A stretch of DNA of 64,000 nucleotides from Erythrobacter sp. (GTDB lineage Bacteria > Pseudomonadota > Alphaproteobacteria > Sphingomonadales > Sphingomonadaceae), in NCBI GenBank assembly GCA_024642565.1, contig JAHEAV010000002.1:1-64000 (forward strand), read 5' to 3'. This document shows, piece after piece, positions 18,816 through 27,388 of the stretch (its first letter is position 1; each line of letters opens with the position of its first letter). Both the position numbers and the translations under genes were made by a program. The notes beneath the pieces were generated by a model. The model had not been told where the DNA came from. It saw only the letters and a list, made by a program, of their open reading frames with translations, and searched no databases.

Positions 18816-19648
18816 GGCCCGTCCAACTGCGCAAGATAGGATTTGGCGGTTGCCGCCAATTGCGTGTCGGGAGCCATCGCGACCACCGAATCCCAGCTCT
18901 TGCGGGCAGCTTCGTCGTTACCCGCCAATGCCGCAATAACCCCGGCTTCCAGCCCCACTTCGGGATCGGTGGGGGCCAGTCTCGCGGCCGTCTGGATCTG
19001 TTCTTGCGCAGCCACCAGATCGCCCATGCGCCGGGCCAGAGTGGCTGAAAACAACCAGGCCTGCGGGTTGTCGGGGGCTGACGTGCGGGCCGCGGCCAAC
19101 GCCTGTTTGGCGTCTTCATCGCGGCCAAGGGCGACAAGGGCCCGCGCCCGGTCAATGGCGATTTCACCCCCCAGCAGAATATTTCCCGCAGAGGCTGCGT
19201 CAGCCTGAGCGCGTTCGAGGGCGGCCTGCGCATCGCCAGGGCGGCCTGCGCCGAGCAAGGCATTGCCCGCCATGGCTCCGAGTTGGGCACGTTGCATTTG
19301 CGCGGCCGGAATCGTCGTATCCCGGCCTTGTGTGAAGGCACTTGCCGCTTCTTCCCAGCGCTGAAGCCGTATCAGTGCCATGCCAAGGCATTGCGAGGCC
19401 GATGCCTTCTGTTCCAGCGGAGCCCTGTCCAGCCACCGCGAGGCATCGGTGTGTGCCGCTTCCGGGTTCATATCGATCAGGGCGATGCAATTGGTCAGTT
19501 TACTGTCTGCTACGCTGGGCGCATCCTGCCGGTCTTCGGCTTCCCTGTTGCGCCGGCGCAGCTCGTAAAGCTCATCCGGCACAGGAGAGATTGGCTGGAT
19601 CACAGGGGCCGGACCAACCTGCAGCATCAGGGCCAGAAACACAGACAT
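18812..19648 (-). CDS. TPR-repeat protein, probably exported
   Basis: The 278-residue protein is mainly alpha-alpha repeats of TPR type (for example GNALLGAGRPGDAQAALERA, then ALGRDEDAKQALAAAR, then RMGDLVAAQEQIQTAARLAP). The start at 19648 gives a short hydrophobic N-terminus (MSVFLALMLQVGPAP) consistent with a signal sequence. Longer upstream reading is low-complexity and overlaps the hydrolase gene, so it was rejected. It lies 5 bp after the hydrolase stop and overlaps the LLM enzyme start by 4 bp. Role unknown; probably a scaffold. Confidence 0.8.
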   Translation of the reverse strand: MSVFLALMLQVGPAPVIQPISPVPDELYELRRRNREAEDRQDAPSVADSKLTNCIALIDMNPEAAHTDASRWLDRAPLEQKASASQCLGMALIRLQRWEEAASAFTQGRDTTIPAAQMQRAQLGAMAGNALLGAGRPGDAQAALERAQADAASAGNILLGGEIAIDRARALVALGRDEDAKQALAAARTSAPDNPQAWLFSATLARRMGDLVAAQEQIQTAARLAPTDPEVGLEAGVIAALAGNDEAARKSWDSVVAMAPDTQLAATAKSYLAQLDGP

Positions 19649-19653
19649 AGGCA

Positions 19654-20415
19654 CTACCTTGGATCGGGGCCTGTCGGCAGCTGCGCAACCGTGTGCAGCA
19701 AAAGCGTGATGTCTTCTTCGCGCGACATGCGGTGGTCCGCTCCTTTGACCAAGGTAACCTGTATATCGTCCGAACGGATGCGCTCGGCAAGGCGCAGGCT
19801 TATTTCCCAAGGCACATCGCGGTCCTGCTGGCCATGCAACAGCCGGACCGGGCAATCGAGTGGGACCGCCTTTTCCAATTGGCGATTGTTTTCCGCATCC
19901 TGCCAAAACAAGGGATGCGTCGGGGTCGGTTCGGGCCCGTAGGGATTGTCCTCAAAGATCGTTTGGCCCGCGGATAGCTGCGTTTTTTGTTCTGCGGTGA
20001 ATCCCCAATCGGAAAAGTCCGGTGCAGCGGCAATGCCGATAATGCCGGCGATGCGGCTGCCCAATTCGCGGGCGATCAGCAGCATCAGCCACCCGCCCAT
20101 GGAGGAACCAACCAGCACAATCGGGCCGCTGACTTGCGCTTCTAGCAAAGCCAGCACTTCGTCTCGCCAGCGGGTCAGCGATCCGTCGGCGAAGCGGCCA
20201 GGACTGGTGCCGCAGCCCGAATAGTCCAGCAACAGGCAGCCGCGCCCTTGTTGCTGCGCCCAATCGAATATGGCTGTGGCTTTGCCACCTGCCATGTCCG
20301 ACATATAGCCGGGTAGAAAGACGATTGTCGGGCCTGATCCCACCGCGTGACGGAAAGCGATCAGGCGATCACCGGGCATGGTGTGGAACTGGATATCGGT
20401 CATGGCCGGGTTCAT
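19654..20415 (-). CDS. Alpha/beta hydrolase
   Basis: The 253-residue hydrolase has the oxyanion region FLPGYMSDM, the nucleophile elbow GSSMGG (Ser at about 105), a C-terminal acid in the QQDRDVPW loop and the catalytic His in KGADHRMS. This is a complete triad of the serine esterase/thioesterase type, resembling ABHD10-like depalmitoylating or acyl-thioesterase enzymes. An alternative ATG at 20403 shortens it by 4 residues. It shares the leftward operon with the TPR and LLM genes. Confidence 0.85.
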   Translation of the reverse strand: MNPAMTDIQFHTMPGDRLIAFRHAVGSGPTIVFLPGYMSDMAGGKATAIFDWAQQQGRGCLLLDYSGCGTSPGRFADGSLTRWRDEVLALLEAQVSGPIVLVGSSMGGWLMLLIARELGSRIAGIIGIAAAPDFSDWGFTAEQKTQLSAGQTIFEDNPYGPEPTPTHPLFWQDAENNRQLEKAVPLDCPVRLLHGQQDRDVPWEISLRLAERIRSDDIQVTLVKGADHRMSREEDITLLLHTVAQLPTGPDPR

Positions 20416-20463
20416 TCCCGATCAGGCCTCGCCTGGCAAGCGGTGCTTCTGAGGCAGGGGCAA

Positions 20464-20571
20464 TCAGTAAATTTCGGGAAGTGTCAGAGGCGAAGAATCA
20501 TCGCAGCCACGGCCATCGGCATTACCGCATCCGGCCAGCAGAGCAGCGGCGAAAAGGATCAAAAAGCGCAC
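20464..20571 (-). CDS. Tiny lipoprotein (35 aa, GTG start)
   Basis: Reading from the GTG at 20571, the frame encodes RFLILFAAALLAGCGNADG and ends at a TGA at 20464. It shows a basic start, a hydrophobic core and a consensus lipobox LLAGC, then a short polar tail with a second cysteine. GAGGGGGG lies upstream of the GTG at proper spacing. The mature peptide would be about 22 residues. It sits between the XRE regulator and the hydrolase on the same strand. Similar miniature lipoproteins (entericidin-like) occur widely, but I do not recognise this one. Confidence 0.55.
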   Translation of the reverse strand: MRFLILFAAALLAGCGNADGRGCDDSSPLTLPEIY

Positions 20572-20588
20572 GACCTTACCCCCCTCTT

Positions 20589-20780
20589 TCAGTTCCGCTG
20601 GAAAATCTGTTCGATAGTCATATCAAAGGTATCGGCAATGCGAAAGGCCAAGGGCAATGATGGGTCGTATTTTCCTGTCTCGATCGCATTTACGCTCTGG
20701 CGGGAAACTTCCAACCGATCCGCCAGATCCTGCTGGCTCCAGTTTCGTTCAGCGCGGAGCACTTTGAGGCGGTTATTCAT
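20589..20780 (-). CDS. Small XRE/Cro-type HTH regulator (YozG-like)
   Basis: The 63-residue protein consists only of a helix-turn-helix: LKVLRAERNWSQQDLADRLE, then VSRQSVNAIETGKYDPSLP, and a C-terminal helix ending IEQIF. It matches the compact YozG/Cro-like family that is usually encoded beside a small integral membrane protein. Its ATG overlaps the membrane-protein stop by 4 bp, so the two are coupled. It probably represses its own operon, and the long inverted repeat at 21401-21452 is the obvious operator. Confidence 0.9.
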   Translation of the reverse strand: MNNRLKVLRAERNWSQQDLADRLEVSRQSVNAIETGKYDPSLPLAFRIADTFDMTIEQIFQRN

Positions 20781-21199
20781 TTCAACTGCCCCCACGCCCC
20801 GTAAGCCATCTTGTTGGATACCGCCCCAAGGAAAAAGCCGAAGAACCACAGAATCGCGATCCAGTAGGAATCGACATGGCGGACCAGCTCGAAATTCTCC
20901 AGAAAGCCCCACACTGTCGCAACCGACAGCGCAAATCCGGTTGCGATCAACGATTGCCGTACGATCAGCATGCGAATGAATTCATCCTTTGTCTCGAGGA
21001 TAAGCCGGCCAATCGCATAAAAAGCCCCAACAATGGAAAGGCCTGGCAGCAAGGCCAGCATCCATACTATCGGCCCATCCACCAAATTGCGGGAAACAAG
21101 ATAAACGCCCGCTATGATGGCGATCATGTAGCAGCCCATCGCCAGACCCATGCGTTTCAAATAAGCCCTTTGAACCTGCCCCTGGTTTGCGCCGTCCAT
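20777..21199 (-). CDS. Four-helix membrane protein partnered with the XRE regulator
   Basis: The 140-residue protein has four hydrophobic segments (about LAMGCYMIAIIAGVYLV, IVWMLALLPGLSIVGAFYAI, SLIATGFALSVATVWGFL and YWIAILWFFGFFLGAV). An ETKDEFIRMLIVRQSL loop lies between the second and third. The start at 21199 is 1 bp past the stop of the small upstream gene. Pairs of this kind (membrane protein then small XRE protein) are recurrent in bacteria, but the function is not established. It could sense envelope state and hold the regulator at the membrane. Confidence 0.75.
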   Translation of the reverse strand: MDGANQGQVQRAYLKRMGLAMGCYMIAIIAGVYLVSRNLVDGPIVWMLALLPGLSIVGAFYAIGRLILETKDEFIRMLIVRQSLIATGFALSVATVWGFLENFELVRHVDSYWIAILWFFGFFLGAVSNKMAYGAWGQLK

Positions 21200-21200
21200 C

Positions 21201-21380
21201 TTACGCCCCCCGCTGCCAGGAACAGCGCCGCGACTGGCCCATCCAGGCGGACGGGAAAAGCGCCAACAGTGCAACAGGTCCAAATTGCGCAACATATTCG
21301 GGAACGACATCAAAAACTGCGAGCGCGCCAATAGCTAGCATTGCCGAGGCAAGCAGCAGCGCTTTGTAGGTCTGGGTCAT
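21201..21380 (-). CDS. Small two-helix membrane protein, first gene of the XRE operon
   Basis: The 59-residue protein has two hydrophobic stretches (YKALLLASAMLAIGALAVF and FGPVALLALFPSAW) and a short basic, Cys-containing tail. The ATG at 21380 has AAAAGGA with 9-nt spacing; a TTG at 21386 is less well placed. It is immediately followed by the four-helix membrane protein. I do not recognise a family. Confidence 0.6.
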   Translation of the reverse strand: MTQTYKALLLASAMLAIGALAVFDVVPEYVAQFGPVALLALFPSAWMGQSRRCSWQRGA

Positions 21381-21400
21381 GGTCAATGGTCCTTTTCACA

Positions 21401-21452
21401 ATGTAAAGGGTAATTGACATCGATTCGGATGAAAGTCAAGTATCATTTACAT
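21401..21452. promoter_or_regulatory. Large imperfect palindrome between the XRE operon and phoD (probable operator)
   Basis: ATGTAAAGGGTAATTGAC (21401-21418) and GTCAAGTATCATTTACAT (21435-21452) are inverted copies matching at 15 of 18 positions, separated by 16 bp. On the minus strand a TTGACT -35-like box falls inside the right arm, and the left arm lies in the -10/start region of the XRE operon. Binding of a dimeric regulator to both arms would block that promoter. Confidence 0.6.
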
Positions 21453-21519
21453 AATGACTATGAGGCTTGTCATGCATATACGTCTTGGCGGCGTCATTAA
21501 TGCCGCGTAGATCGGGATC

Positions 21520-23217
21520 ATGAACACGATATCGCTCGCTTCGCTGCCAGTCCCATTGCCCGCATCCTCCGTTGCCCGCCCCGCCTCTGGCGTCGACCGG
21601 CGTAGCCTGTTCAAGGGCGGGCTGCTGGGTGTTGGCCTTGCGGCATTGCCCGGCGCGGTGTCTGCGCGGACCCAGCGCGGCTTCACACACGGAGTCGCCA
21701 GCGGCGAACCGGGCGCTGACCGGATGCTGCTCTGGACGCGCTACGCATCGGACAGCCCGGTGATACTGCGTTTCGAAGTGAGTGATACCACCGGATTTGT
21801 CCGCATGGCTGCTGGCGGCGAGGTGGAAGCTTCCCCTGAGCGGGACGGCTGCGTCAAGCCCATCGCAACAGGGCTGACGCCCGACCGCTGGTATTACTTC
21901 CGCTTTATTGCGCCCGACGGATCGGTTTCGGACACGGGCCGCATTCGCACTTTGCCGGCGGGCGAATGCGAGAGCTTCCGGTTGGCGGTCGTCGGCTGTT
22001 CGAACCTCGGCTTCGGCTGGTTTAATGCCTACGCCCATATCGCCGAAGCGGATGAGACGGATCTGGTCGTGCATACCGGTGATTATTTCTATGAATATGC
22101 ACTCGGCACCTATCCCACGGCGCAGGAAACCGCTCCGGGGCGAGTGCTGTTTCCGGTAACCGAAGCGGTCCATCTGGCCGAATATCGTGCACGCTTTGCC
22201 AATTATCGGAATGATGCAGATTTGCAGAGGCTGCATCAGTTGTTCCCGATGGTGGCGATCTATGACGATCACGAAACCGCTAACGACAGTTGGCAGGGCG
22301 GTGCCGAAAACCACGATCCGGCAACCGAAGGCACATGGGACGTCCGCAAGAAGGCGGCGATGCAAGCCTATCACGAATGGATGCCAGTGTCGGATGAACC
22401 CTGGGAATCCTATGAAATCGGTGATTTGGCGACCTTGTTCCGGCTTGAGACGCGCCTCACCGCGCGCACACGGCAATTCGATCTAGCCACTATCGTCACC
22501 AAGGGAGCAGGCGATCCAGCCTCGACCCGCCAAGCGCTGGAACAGTTCCGCGATGGCGCTTGGCGCGATCCGGCCCGCACCCTGATGGGCGGAATTCAGG
22601 AAGCGTGGCTGGCAGATGGCATGAAGAAATCACGCCAGGCGGGCAAGACATGGCAGATCTTGGCGCAACAAGTGGTGATGGCCAGTCTGAAACTTGCGCC
22701 GCAAGGGCTGGAGGGGGTGCTTGGCGCTGTGCCGGATTATGTTCGCACGCGGCTGAAGGCGGCAATTGCCACCAGCGAAGCAGGAATGCCCTATAATATG
22801 GATGCGTGGGACGGTTACCCCGCAGCACGCGAGCGGCTGCTGGCTGCCGCGCAAGAAGCAAATGCAAATCTGATCGTCCTGTCGGGTGACAGCCACAATG
22901 GCTGGGCTTCGGAATTGACGCATCAAGGGGCCGCTGCGGGAATCGAATTCGCCGGCCATTCGGTAACTTCACCGGGGGCGGAAGGGTCGTTGCCGATGAT
23001 CAAACCGGCGGATCTCGCGGCGCAGCAAGTGGCTGCCAACCCGCAGTTGAAGTGGGCCGATACCAGTCAACGCGGTTACATGGCCGTGCAACTCACCCCA
23101 ACCCGCGCGACCAGCGAATACCGGTTCATGCAAAGCATCCGGGCGCGGTCAACTGCACTGGCGACGGGTAAGAGGATTTCCAGTGAAGCGGGCAGTCAGA
23201 AACTGCAGATTGGTTGA
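21520..23217 (+). CDS. phoD: Alkaline phosphatase D (Tat-exported)
   Basis: The 565-residue protein begins with a Tat signal (DRRSLFKGG, hydrophobic core, AVSA cleavage site). The PhoD-type metallophosphatase body follows: GVASGEPGADRMLLWTR at the start, VVGCSN, VVHTGDYFYEY (metal ligands), YDDHETANDSW and SGDSHNGWAS near the C-terminus. The family hydrolyses phosphomonoesters and phosphodiesters in the periplasm with Fe and Ca cofactors. I could not make a convincing two-repeat Pho box upstream; only one CTTGTCAT half-site (about 21469) is visible. Confidence 0.92.
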   Translation: MNTISLASLPVPLPASSVARPASGVDRRSLFKGGLLGVGLAALPGAVSARTQRGFTHGVASGEPGADRMLLWTRYASDSPVILRFEVSDTTGFVRMAAGGEVEASPERDGCVKPIATGLTPDRWYYFRFIAPDGSVSDTGRIRTLPAGECESFRLAVVGCSNLGFGWFNAYAHIAEADETDLVVHTGDYFYEYALGTYPTAQETAPGRVLFPVTEAVHLAEYRARFANYRNDADLQRLHQLFPMVAIYDDHETANDSWQGGAENHDPATEGTWDVRKKAAMQAYHEWMPVSDEPWESYEIGDLATLFRLETRLTARTRQFDLATIVTKGAGDPASTRQALEQFRDGAWRDPARTLMGGIQEAWLADGMKKSRQAGKTWQILAQQVVMASLKLAPQGLEGVLGAVPDYVRTRLKAAIATSEAGMPYNMDAWDGYPAARERLLAAAQEANANLIVLSGDSHNGWASELTHQGAAAGIEFAGHSVTSPGAEGSLPMIKPADLAAQQVAANPQLKWADTSQRGYMAVQLTPTRATSEYRFMQSIRARSTALATGKRISSEAGSQKLQIG

Positions 23218-23249
23218 ATGTTAAGGGATCCGCGATTAGATGACGCCTT

Positions 23250-23318
23250 ATGAATCCGCGCATGCAGACTATGACCACTACCACCCGGTTTGAACCGGGG
23301 CGGTTGGTCGCGGCCTGA
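23250..23318 (+). CDS. thrS leader peptide (threonine-rich)
   Basis: A 22-codon ORF upstream of thrS reads MNPRMQTMTTTTRFEPGRL and ends VAA. It holds five threonine codons, four of them consecutive (ACC ACT ACC ACC, 23274-23285). Translation may instead begin at the in-frame ATG at 23262. It ends 134 bp before thrS and is followed by mutually exclusive hairpins (23298-23374). A weak promoter (TTGAAT 23214-23219, 17 bp, TAGATG 23237-23242) overlaps the phoD stop, and there is no clear ribosome site. The peptide's presumed job is to let ribosomes stall when charged tRNA-Thr is scarce. Confidence 0.7.
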   Translation: MNPRMQTMTTTTRFEPGRLVAA

Positions 23319-23374
23319 TCCGCCACCAACGCTGCCCGCGGTTCGGGCGGCGTAGCGTCACCTCCCGAACCTTT
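23298..23374 (+). promoter_or_regulatory. Transcription attenuator of thrS
   Basis: Four segments can pair in alternative ways. Segment 1 GGTTGGT region (23298-23308) pairs with segment 2 ACCAAC...GCCC (23325-23337). Segment 2 GCTGCCCG (23331-23338) pairs with segment 3 CGGGCGGC (23344-23351). Segment 3 GGTTCGGG (23340-23347) pairs with segment 4 CCCGAACC (23364-23371), which is followed by TTT. The 2:3 and 3:4 stems are each 8 bp and share bases, so they exclude each other. This is the anatomy of classical ribosome-mediated attenuation. The short T-run makes termination efficiency uncertain. Confidence 0.65.
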
Positions 23375-23451
23375 GAAACACATGACGCCGAGGCTTCCGG
23401 TGCGCGCGCCATTGTGCCATTGCGCGCCTGCAAACAGGTGAGATGAATTCC

Positions 23452-25458
23452 ATGAGTGAAATGCTGACGATCAGCCTGCCCGATGGCTCGGTGCGTGAAA
23501 TGCCGCAGGGTTCGACCCCTGCCGATGTTGCCGCCGCAATCGGTCCCGGCCTTGCCAAGGCGGCGCTCGCCGCGCGGGTGGATGGCGAAGTTCGCGATAT
23601 CATGCGCCCCTTCGATGGCGATGCCGAACTGGCGCTGATCACCGCACGCGATGAAGCTGACGCGCTCGAGTTGGTGCGCCACGATTTTGCCCACGTGCTG
23701 GCCGAAGCGGTACAGGCCCTGTGGCCCGGCACCCAGATAACTTTCGGCCCGTCGACCGATGATGGCTTCTATTATGACGTGCTGGCACCGGCCACGCGCG
23801 AAGCGTTCTCTATGGATGACCTGCCGGCGATCGAGGCCAAGATGCGCGCCATCATTGCGGCCGACAAGCCCCTGACGCGCGAAGTGTGGAGCCGGCAGCA
23901 GCTGATCGACAAATGGTTGGCCGATGGCGAAAGTTTCAAGGCAGAATGGGCGAAGGAACTGCCTGATGATGAAGAGCTGACGGTTTACCGTTCGGGGGAT
24001 GACTGGCTCGACATGTGCCGCGGGCCGCACCTTGCCAGCACCGGCAAACTTGATCCTGCCGCCTTCAAACTGATGCGTGTCGCCGGGGCCTATTGGCGCG
24101 GCGACCAGAAGAACGCGCAACTGACACGCATCTACGGCACCGGCTGGCTAAACAAGAAGCAGCTTGATGCCCACCTTCACCGGCTGGAAGAAGCCGCCAA
24201 GCGCGATCACCGCAAATTGGGCCGCGAAATGGATCTGTTCCACTTGCAGGAAGAAGCGCACGGCAGCGTCTTCTGGCACCCCAAGGGCTACAAGATCTGG
24301 CGCGAGCTGGAGGCGTATATGCGCCGCCGGATGGACGGTGCCGATTACCGCGAGGTCAAGACACCGCAGGTGATGGACGCCCGCCAATGGGAACAGTCAG
24401 GTCACTGGGGGAAATATCGCGAGAATATGTTCGTCATTCCCGATGAAGTGCCCAATGTCGATGATGAAGGGCCGGTAATTTCGGGCGATGCGGCTTGGAT
24501 GGCCTTGAAACCGATGAACTGCCCGGCCCATGTGCTGGTGTTCAAGCAGGGGATCACATCCTATCGCGATTTGCCGCTGCGCATGGGCGAAATGGGCTGT
24601 TGCCATCGCAACGAACCGCATGGCGCGTTGCACGGGCTGATGCGCGTGCGTCAATTCACCCAAGATGATGGTCATATTTTCTGCACTGAAGGCCAGGTGG
24701 TGGAAGAAGTTCGCAAATTCTGCGAGCTGGCCAGCACGGTCTACCGCGAACTGGGCTTCGAGAAATACGCGATCAAGCTGGCAACCAGGCCCGAACAGCG
24801 TTTCGGCAGCGATGCGGATTGGGACAAGGCGGAGGAAGAGCTGCGCCATGCCGTGCGCGAAGCGGGAATGGCCACTGACGAATTCGGCTGGGAGGAATTG
24901 CCCGGCGAAGGCGCATTCTACGCGCCCAAGCTGGAATGGCACCTGACCGATGCGATTGGCCGCACCTGGCAGGTCGGCACGATCCAGTCAGACCGCGTAT
25001 TGCCGGAACGGCTCGATGCCAGCTACGTCGGCGAGGATGGCGAACGCCACCGGCCGGTGATGCTCCACCGGGCAATCTTCGGCTCCTACGAACGCTTCAT
25101 CGGCATCCTGATCGAAAATTACGCCGGTAAACTGCCATTGTGGCTCGCCCCGGTGCAGGCCGTGGTGGCGACCATCGTTTCCGATGCCGATGCCTATGGG
25201 CAAAGCGTTGTGGCGAAGCTCAGGGCGGCGGGCCTGCGTGTCGAGGCGGATCTCCGGAACGAAAAGATCAACTACAAGGTGCGCGAACATTCCGTGAAGA
25301 AGGTTCCCCATCTGTTGGTGGTCGGAAACCGCGAGGCGGAAGAAGGCACGGTAGCGATTCGTACTTTGGGCGAACAGCAGCAGAAAGTGGTCCCGCTGGA
25401 TGAAGCCATTGCGCTGCTCAAAGCGGAGGCCACTGCGCCAGATTTGCGCCCCGCTTGA
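23452..25458 (+). CDS. thrS: Threonine--tRNA ligase
   Basis: The enzyme charges tRNA-Thr and edits Ser-tRNA-Thr. Domains in order: TGS (residues about 1-65, [11 protein letters not shown]), the editing domain with [14 protein letters not shown] and the DMCRGPH zinc/editing motif, then the class II catalytic core with [16 protein letters not shown] and [18 protein letters not shown] (motif 2), and a C-terminal anticodon-binding domain ([19 protein letters not shown]). The ATG at 23452 was chosen because AGGTGAG lies 9 nt upstream; an ATG at 23443 is too close to it. It has its own leader-peptide attenuator and overlaps the next gene by 4 bp. Confidence 0.97.
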   Translation: MSEMLTISLPDGSVREMPQGSTPADVAAAIGPGLAKAALAARVDGEVRDIMRPFDGDAELALITARDEADALELVRHDFAHVLAEAVQALWPGTQITFGPSTDDGFYYDVLAPATREAFSMDDLPAIEAKMRAIIAADKPLTREVWSRQQLIDKWLADGESFKAEWAKELPDDEELTVYRSGDDWLDMCRGPHLASTGKLDPAAFKLMRVAGAYWRGDQKNAQLTRIYGTGWLNKKQLDAHLHRLEEAAKRDHRKLGREMDLFHLQEEAHGSVFWHPKGYKIWRELEAYMRRRMDGADYREVKTPQVMDARQWEQSGHWGKYRENMFVIPDEVPNVDDEGPVISGDAAWMALKPMNCPAHVLVFKQGITSYRDLPLRMGEMGCCHRNEPHGALHGLMRVRQFTQDDGHIFCTEGQVVEEVRKFCELASTVYRELGFEKYAIKLATRPEQRFGSDADWDKAEEELRHAVREAGMATDEFGWEELPGEGAFYAPKLEWHLTDAIGRTWQVGTIQSDRVLPERLDASYVGEDGERHRPVMLHRAIFGSYERFIGILIENYAGKLPLWLAPVQAVVATIVSDADAYGQSVVAKLRAAGLRVEADLRNEKINYKVREHSVKKVPHLLVVGNREAEEGTVAIRTLGEQQQKVVPLDEAIALLKAEATAPDLRPA

Positions 25459-26201
25459 TCGCGAACCTTACCCCCGAACAGATTGGTGTCGCATTGGTCG
25501 CGGCACTGGTGGCCGCGTTTGTGCGCGGACTGGCGGGGTTCGGCATGGCTTTGTTGCTGGTGCCGATCCTGGGGCTGGCAATTGCGCCCCAATCGGCTGT
25601 CATCACGGCAACGATTCTGGGCCTGCTGATCGGTCTGGTGGGGCTGCGCAAGATCATCGGTCACAGCGAAGCCAGTGCAAAGCCAATCGCGCTTCTGGCA
25701 ATAGTGTTTACACCGGTCGGCTTGCTGCTGCTTCGTTGGTCGGACCCTGACCTGGCCCGCGTGCTGATTGCCTTTGTGGCGCTGGGGGCGTTTGTGATGG
25801 TCCTGTTGCCGCAACGGGCAGCTTCCCATGTGCCAAGCAAAGTGGAAACCGGCTTTACCGGCATCGCATCAGGGGTGCTCACCGGCTTTGCCGGTATGCC
25901 GGGGCCGCCAGTCATCCCCTATTATCTGCGGCGACCGATTACGCCGCAAACGGCGCGCGCATCGATGATGGCCGTTTTTCTGTGCACATCCATATCCGGT
26001 TGCCTGGCCGCCTGGGCGCTGGGCATGACGGGCTTGCGTGAGGCGATTCTCGCCCTTGCGCTTTACCCCGCAGTGCTGCTGGGCAATTGGCTGGGGTCAC
26101 TGGCTTTTGGCCGGATCGAACCGATTGTGTGGCGTCTGTTCACCGGCACAGTGCTCGGCGCTGCCGCTTTGATTGCGGTTTGGAAACTCTTCCAACCCTA
26201 G
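25455..26201 (+). CDS. TSUP-family permease (TauE/SafE type)
   Basis: The 248-residue protein has about eight hydrophobic helices in two homologous halves. The repeat motifs are visible as [18 protein letters not shown] near the start and [15 protein letters not shown] in the second half. TSUP proteins move sulfite, sulfoacetate or other organosulfur anions; the substrate here is unknown. Translation starts at TTG inside the TTGA that also holds the thrS stop, so expression is coupled to thrS and perhaps to its attenuator. Confidence 0.85.
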   Translation: MIANLTPEQIGVALVAALVAAFVRGLAGFGMALLLVPILGLAIAPQSAVITATILGLLIGLVGLRKIIGHSEASAKPIALLAIVFTPVGLLLLRWSDPDLARVLIAFVALGAFVMVLLPQRAASHVPSKVETGFTGIASGVLTGFAGMPGPPVIPYYLRRPITPQTARASMMAVFLCTSISGCLAAWALGMTGLREAILALALYPAVLLGNWLGSLAFGRIEPIVWRLFTGTVLGAAALIAVWKLFQP

Positions 26202-26224
26202 GTCCGGAGAATTGGCGGCACTGC

Positions 26225-26347
26225 CTAGAGCGGCAGAGGCGATCCTGCCATTATCAGCGCCAGCCCGCATCCCGCCACAATGAACCGGCGCAGCGCCTCT
26301 TGCGAGAGCGGAGCCGATGTGCGGATCAATGCGATTGCCTGTGCCAT
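26225..26347 (-). CDS. Possible small membrane peptide (40 aa)
   Basis: The frame from the ATG at 26347 encodes MAQAIALIRTSAPLSQEAL, then a hydrophobic RFIVAGCGLALIMAG segment and a stop at 26225. It fills the convergent gap between the TSUP permease and the agmatine-deiminase gene. There is no clear ribosome site, and composition is like its surroundings. I give it as a candidate only. Confidence 0.3.
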   Translation of the reverse strand: MAQAIALIRTSAPLSQEALRRFIVAGCGLALIMAGSPLPL

Positions 26348-26370
26348 CCGGCTATTTTGGGACAGATGCC

Positions 26371-27372
26371 CTAACGATGGGTTAATGCTGCAACCGGGGC
26401 GTAGGGCATTTGCTGGCTGGCGCAGTGGAACCCGCCGCCGCCTGCAAGGACGGCATCGGCGGGAAGGCCGATTGTGACGCGATCGGGGAACAGTTCCGCA
26501 ATCGCGGCGATTCCGTCTGCGTCATGGAGTGAGCCGAAGGTCGGCACCACTACCAGATGGCTGGTAATGGCAAAATTGGCATAGCTTGCAGGTTCGATGC
26601 GCCCATCGCGTTCCATGCGCCCCGGCGACGGGATCTGGACGACATTGACTCCGAAGGCTTCGGCCCGCGCCTTGGCATCGGCGTAGATTTGCGCATTGGG
26701 ATCACCCGCGCCGGTGGCCTGCGGCAGGGCAAGTGTGCCGGGGGCAACGAAGCGCGCCAAATTGTCGACATGCCCGTCGGTGTGATCGTTGATCAGCCCT
26801 TCACCCAGCCACAGGATGCGGTTGAAACCCAGATCACGGTCGAGCCGCTGTTCGATATCGGCGCGGGTCAAATGGGGATTGCGATTGGGGTTGAGCAGGC
26901 ACTGCTCCGTCGTCACGGCCAACCCTGTTCCGTCACCATCCACCGCTCCGCCTTCAAGGATCCAGTCAGATGTTGCCAAATCCAGTCCGGCATCGCGCGC
27001 CAGTTCTTCACCGATGCTTTGGTCTCCGGGCATCAGATATTTACCGCCCCAGCCGTTAAAGCCAAAGCGAACCGCCTTGCGCTCACCCTTGTCGGTCAAC
27101 ACCAGCGGCCCGGTGTCGCGCAGCCAGATATCGCCATAGCTGCGCTGCTCAAGCGTGACAGTGGCGCTGACCAGTGCCCGCGCCCGCGCTTCATTGGCCG
27201 GGTTACGCACCAGCAAGCGGACACCCTGGCCGCTTTGCGCTACGTGATTGGCAAATGCCGCAATCTGCTCTTGCGCGCGGTCGAGATAGCCCGGCCATTC
27301 CTGCGCATCATGGGGAAAGCCGATCCATAACCATTCCTGCGGCGCCCATTCAGGCGGCATCATGCCGGGCAT
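26371..27372 (-). CDS. Agmatine deiminase/peptidyl-arginine-deiminase family protein
   Basis: The 333-residue guanidino-modifying enzyme begins PPEWAPQEWLWIGFPH and has RDTGPLVL, DWILEGGAVDGDG, NDHTDGHVDN (catalytic Asp/His) and GGGGFHCASQQMP with the nucleophilic cysteine near the C-terminus. Agmatine deiminase turns agmatine into N-carbamoylputrescine on the way to putrescine. The active-site set is complete, but a peptidylarginine substrate cannot be excluded. It starts 17 bp after the M28 peptidase stop on the same strand, so they are probably co-transcribed. Confidence 0.88.
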   Translation of the reverse strand: MPGMMPPEWAPQEWLWIGFPHDAQEWPGYLDRAQEQIAAFANHVAQSGQGVRLLVRNPANEARARALVSATVTLEQRSYGDIWLRDTGPLVLTDKGERKAVRFGFNGWGGKYLMPGDQSIGEELARDAGLDLATSDWILEGGAVDGDGTGLAVTTEQCLLNPNRNPHLTRADIEQRLDRDLGFNRILWLGEGLINDHTDGHVDNLARFVAPGTLALPQATGAGDPNAQIYADAKARAEAFGVNVVQIPSPGRMERDGRIEPASYANFAITSHLVVVPTFGSLHDADGIAAIAELFPDRVTIGLPADAVLAGGGGFHCASQQMPYAPVAALTHR

Positions 27373-27388
27373 CGGAGGCTACGCGTGT

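Noticed and set aside
21453-21519. Pho box upstream of phoD
   Set aside because: Only one CTTGTCAT half-site was seen; a functional box needs direct repeats at fixed spacing.
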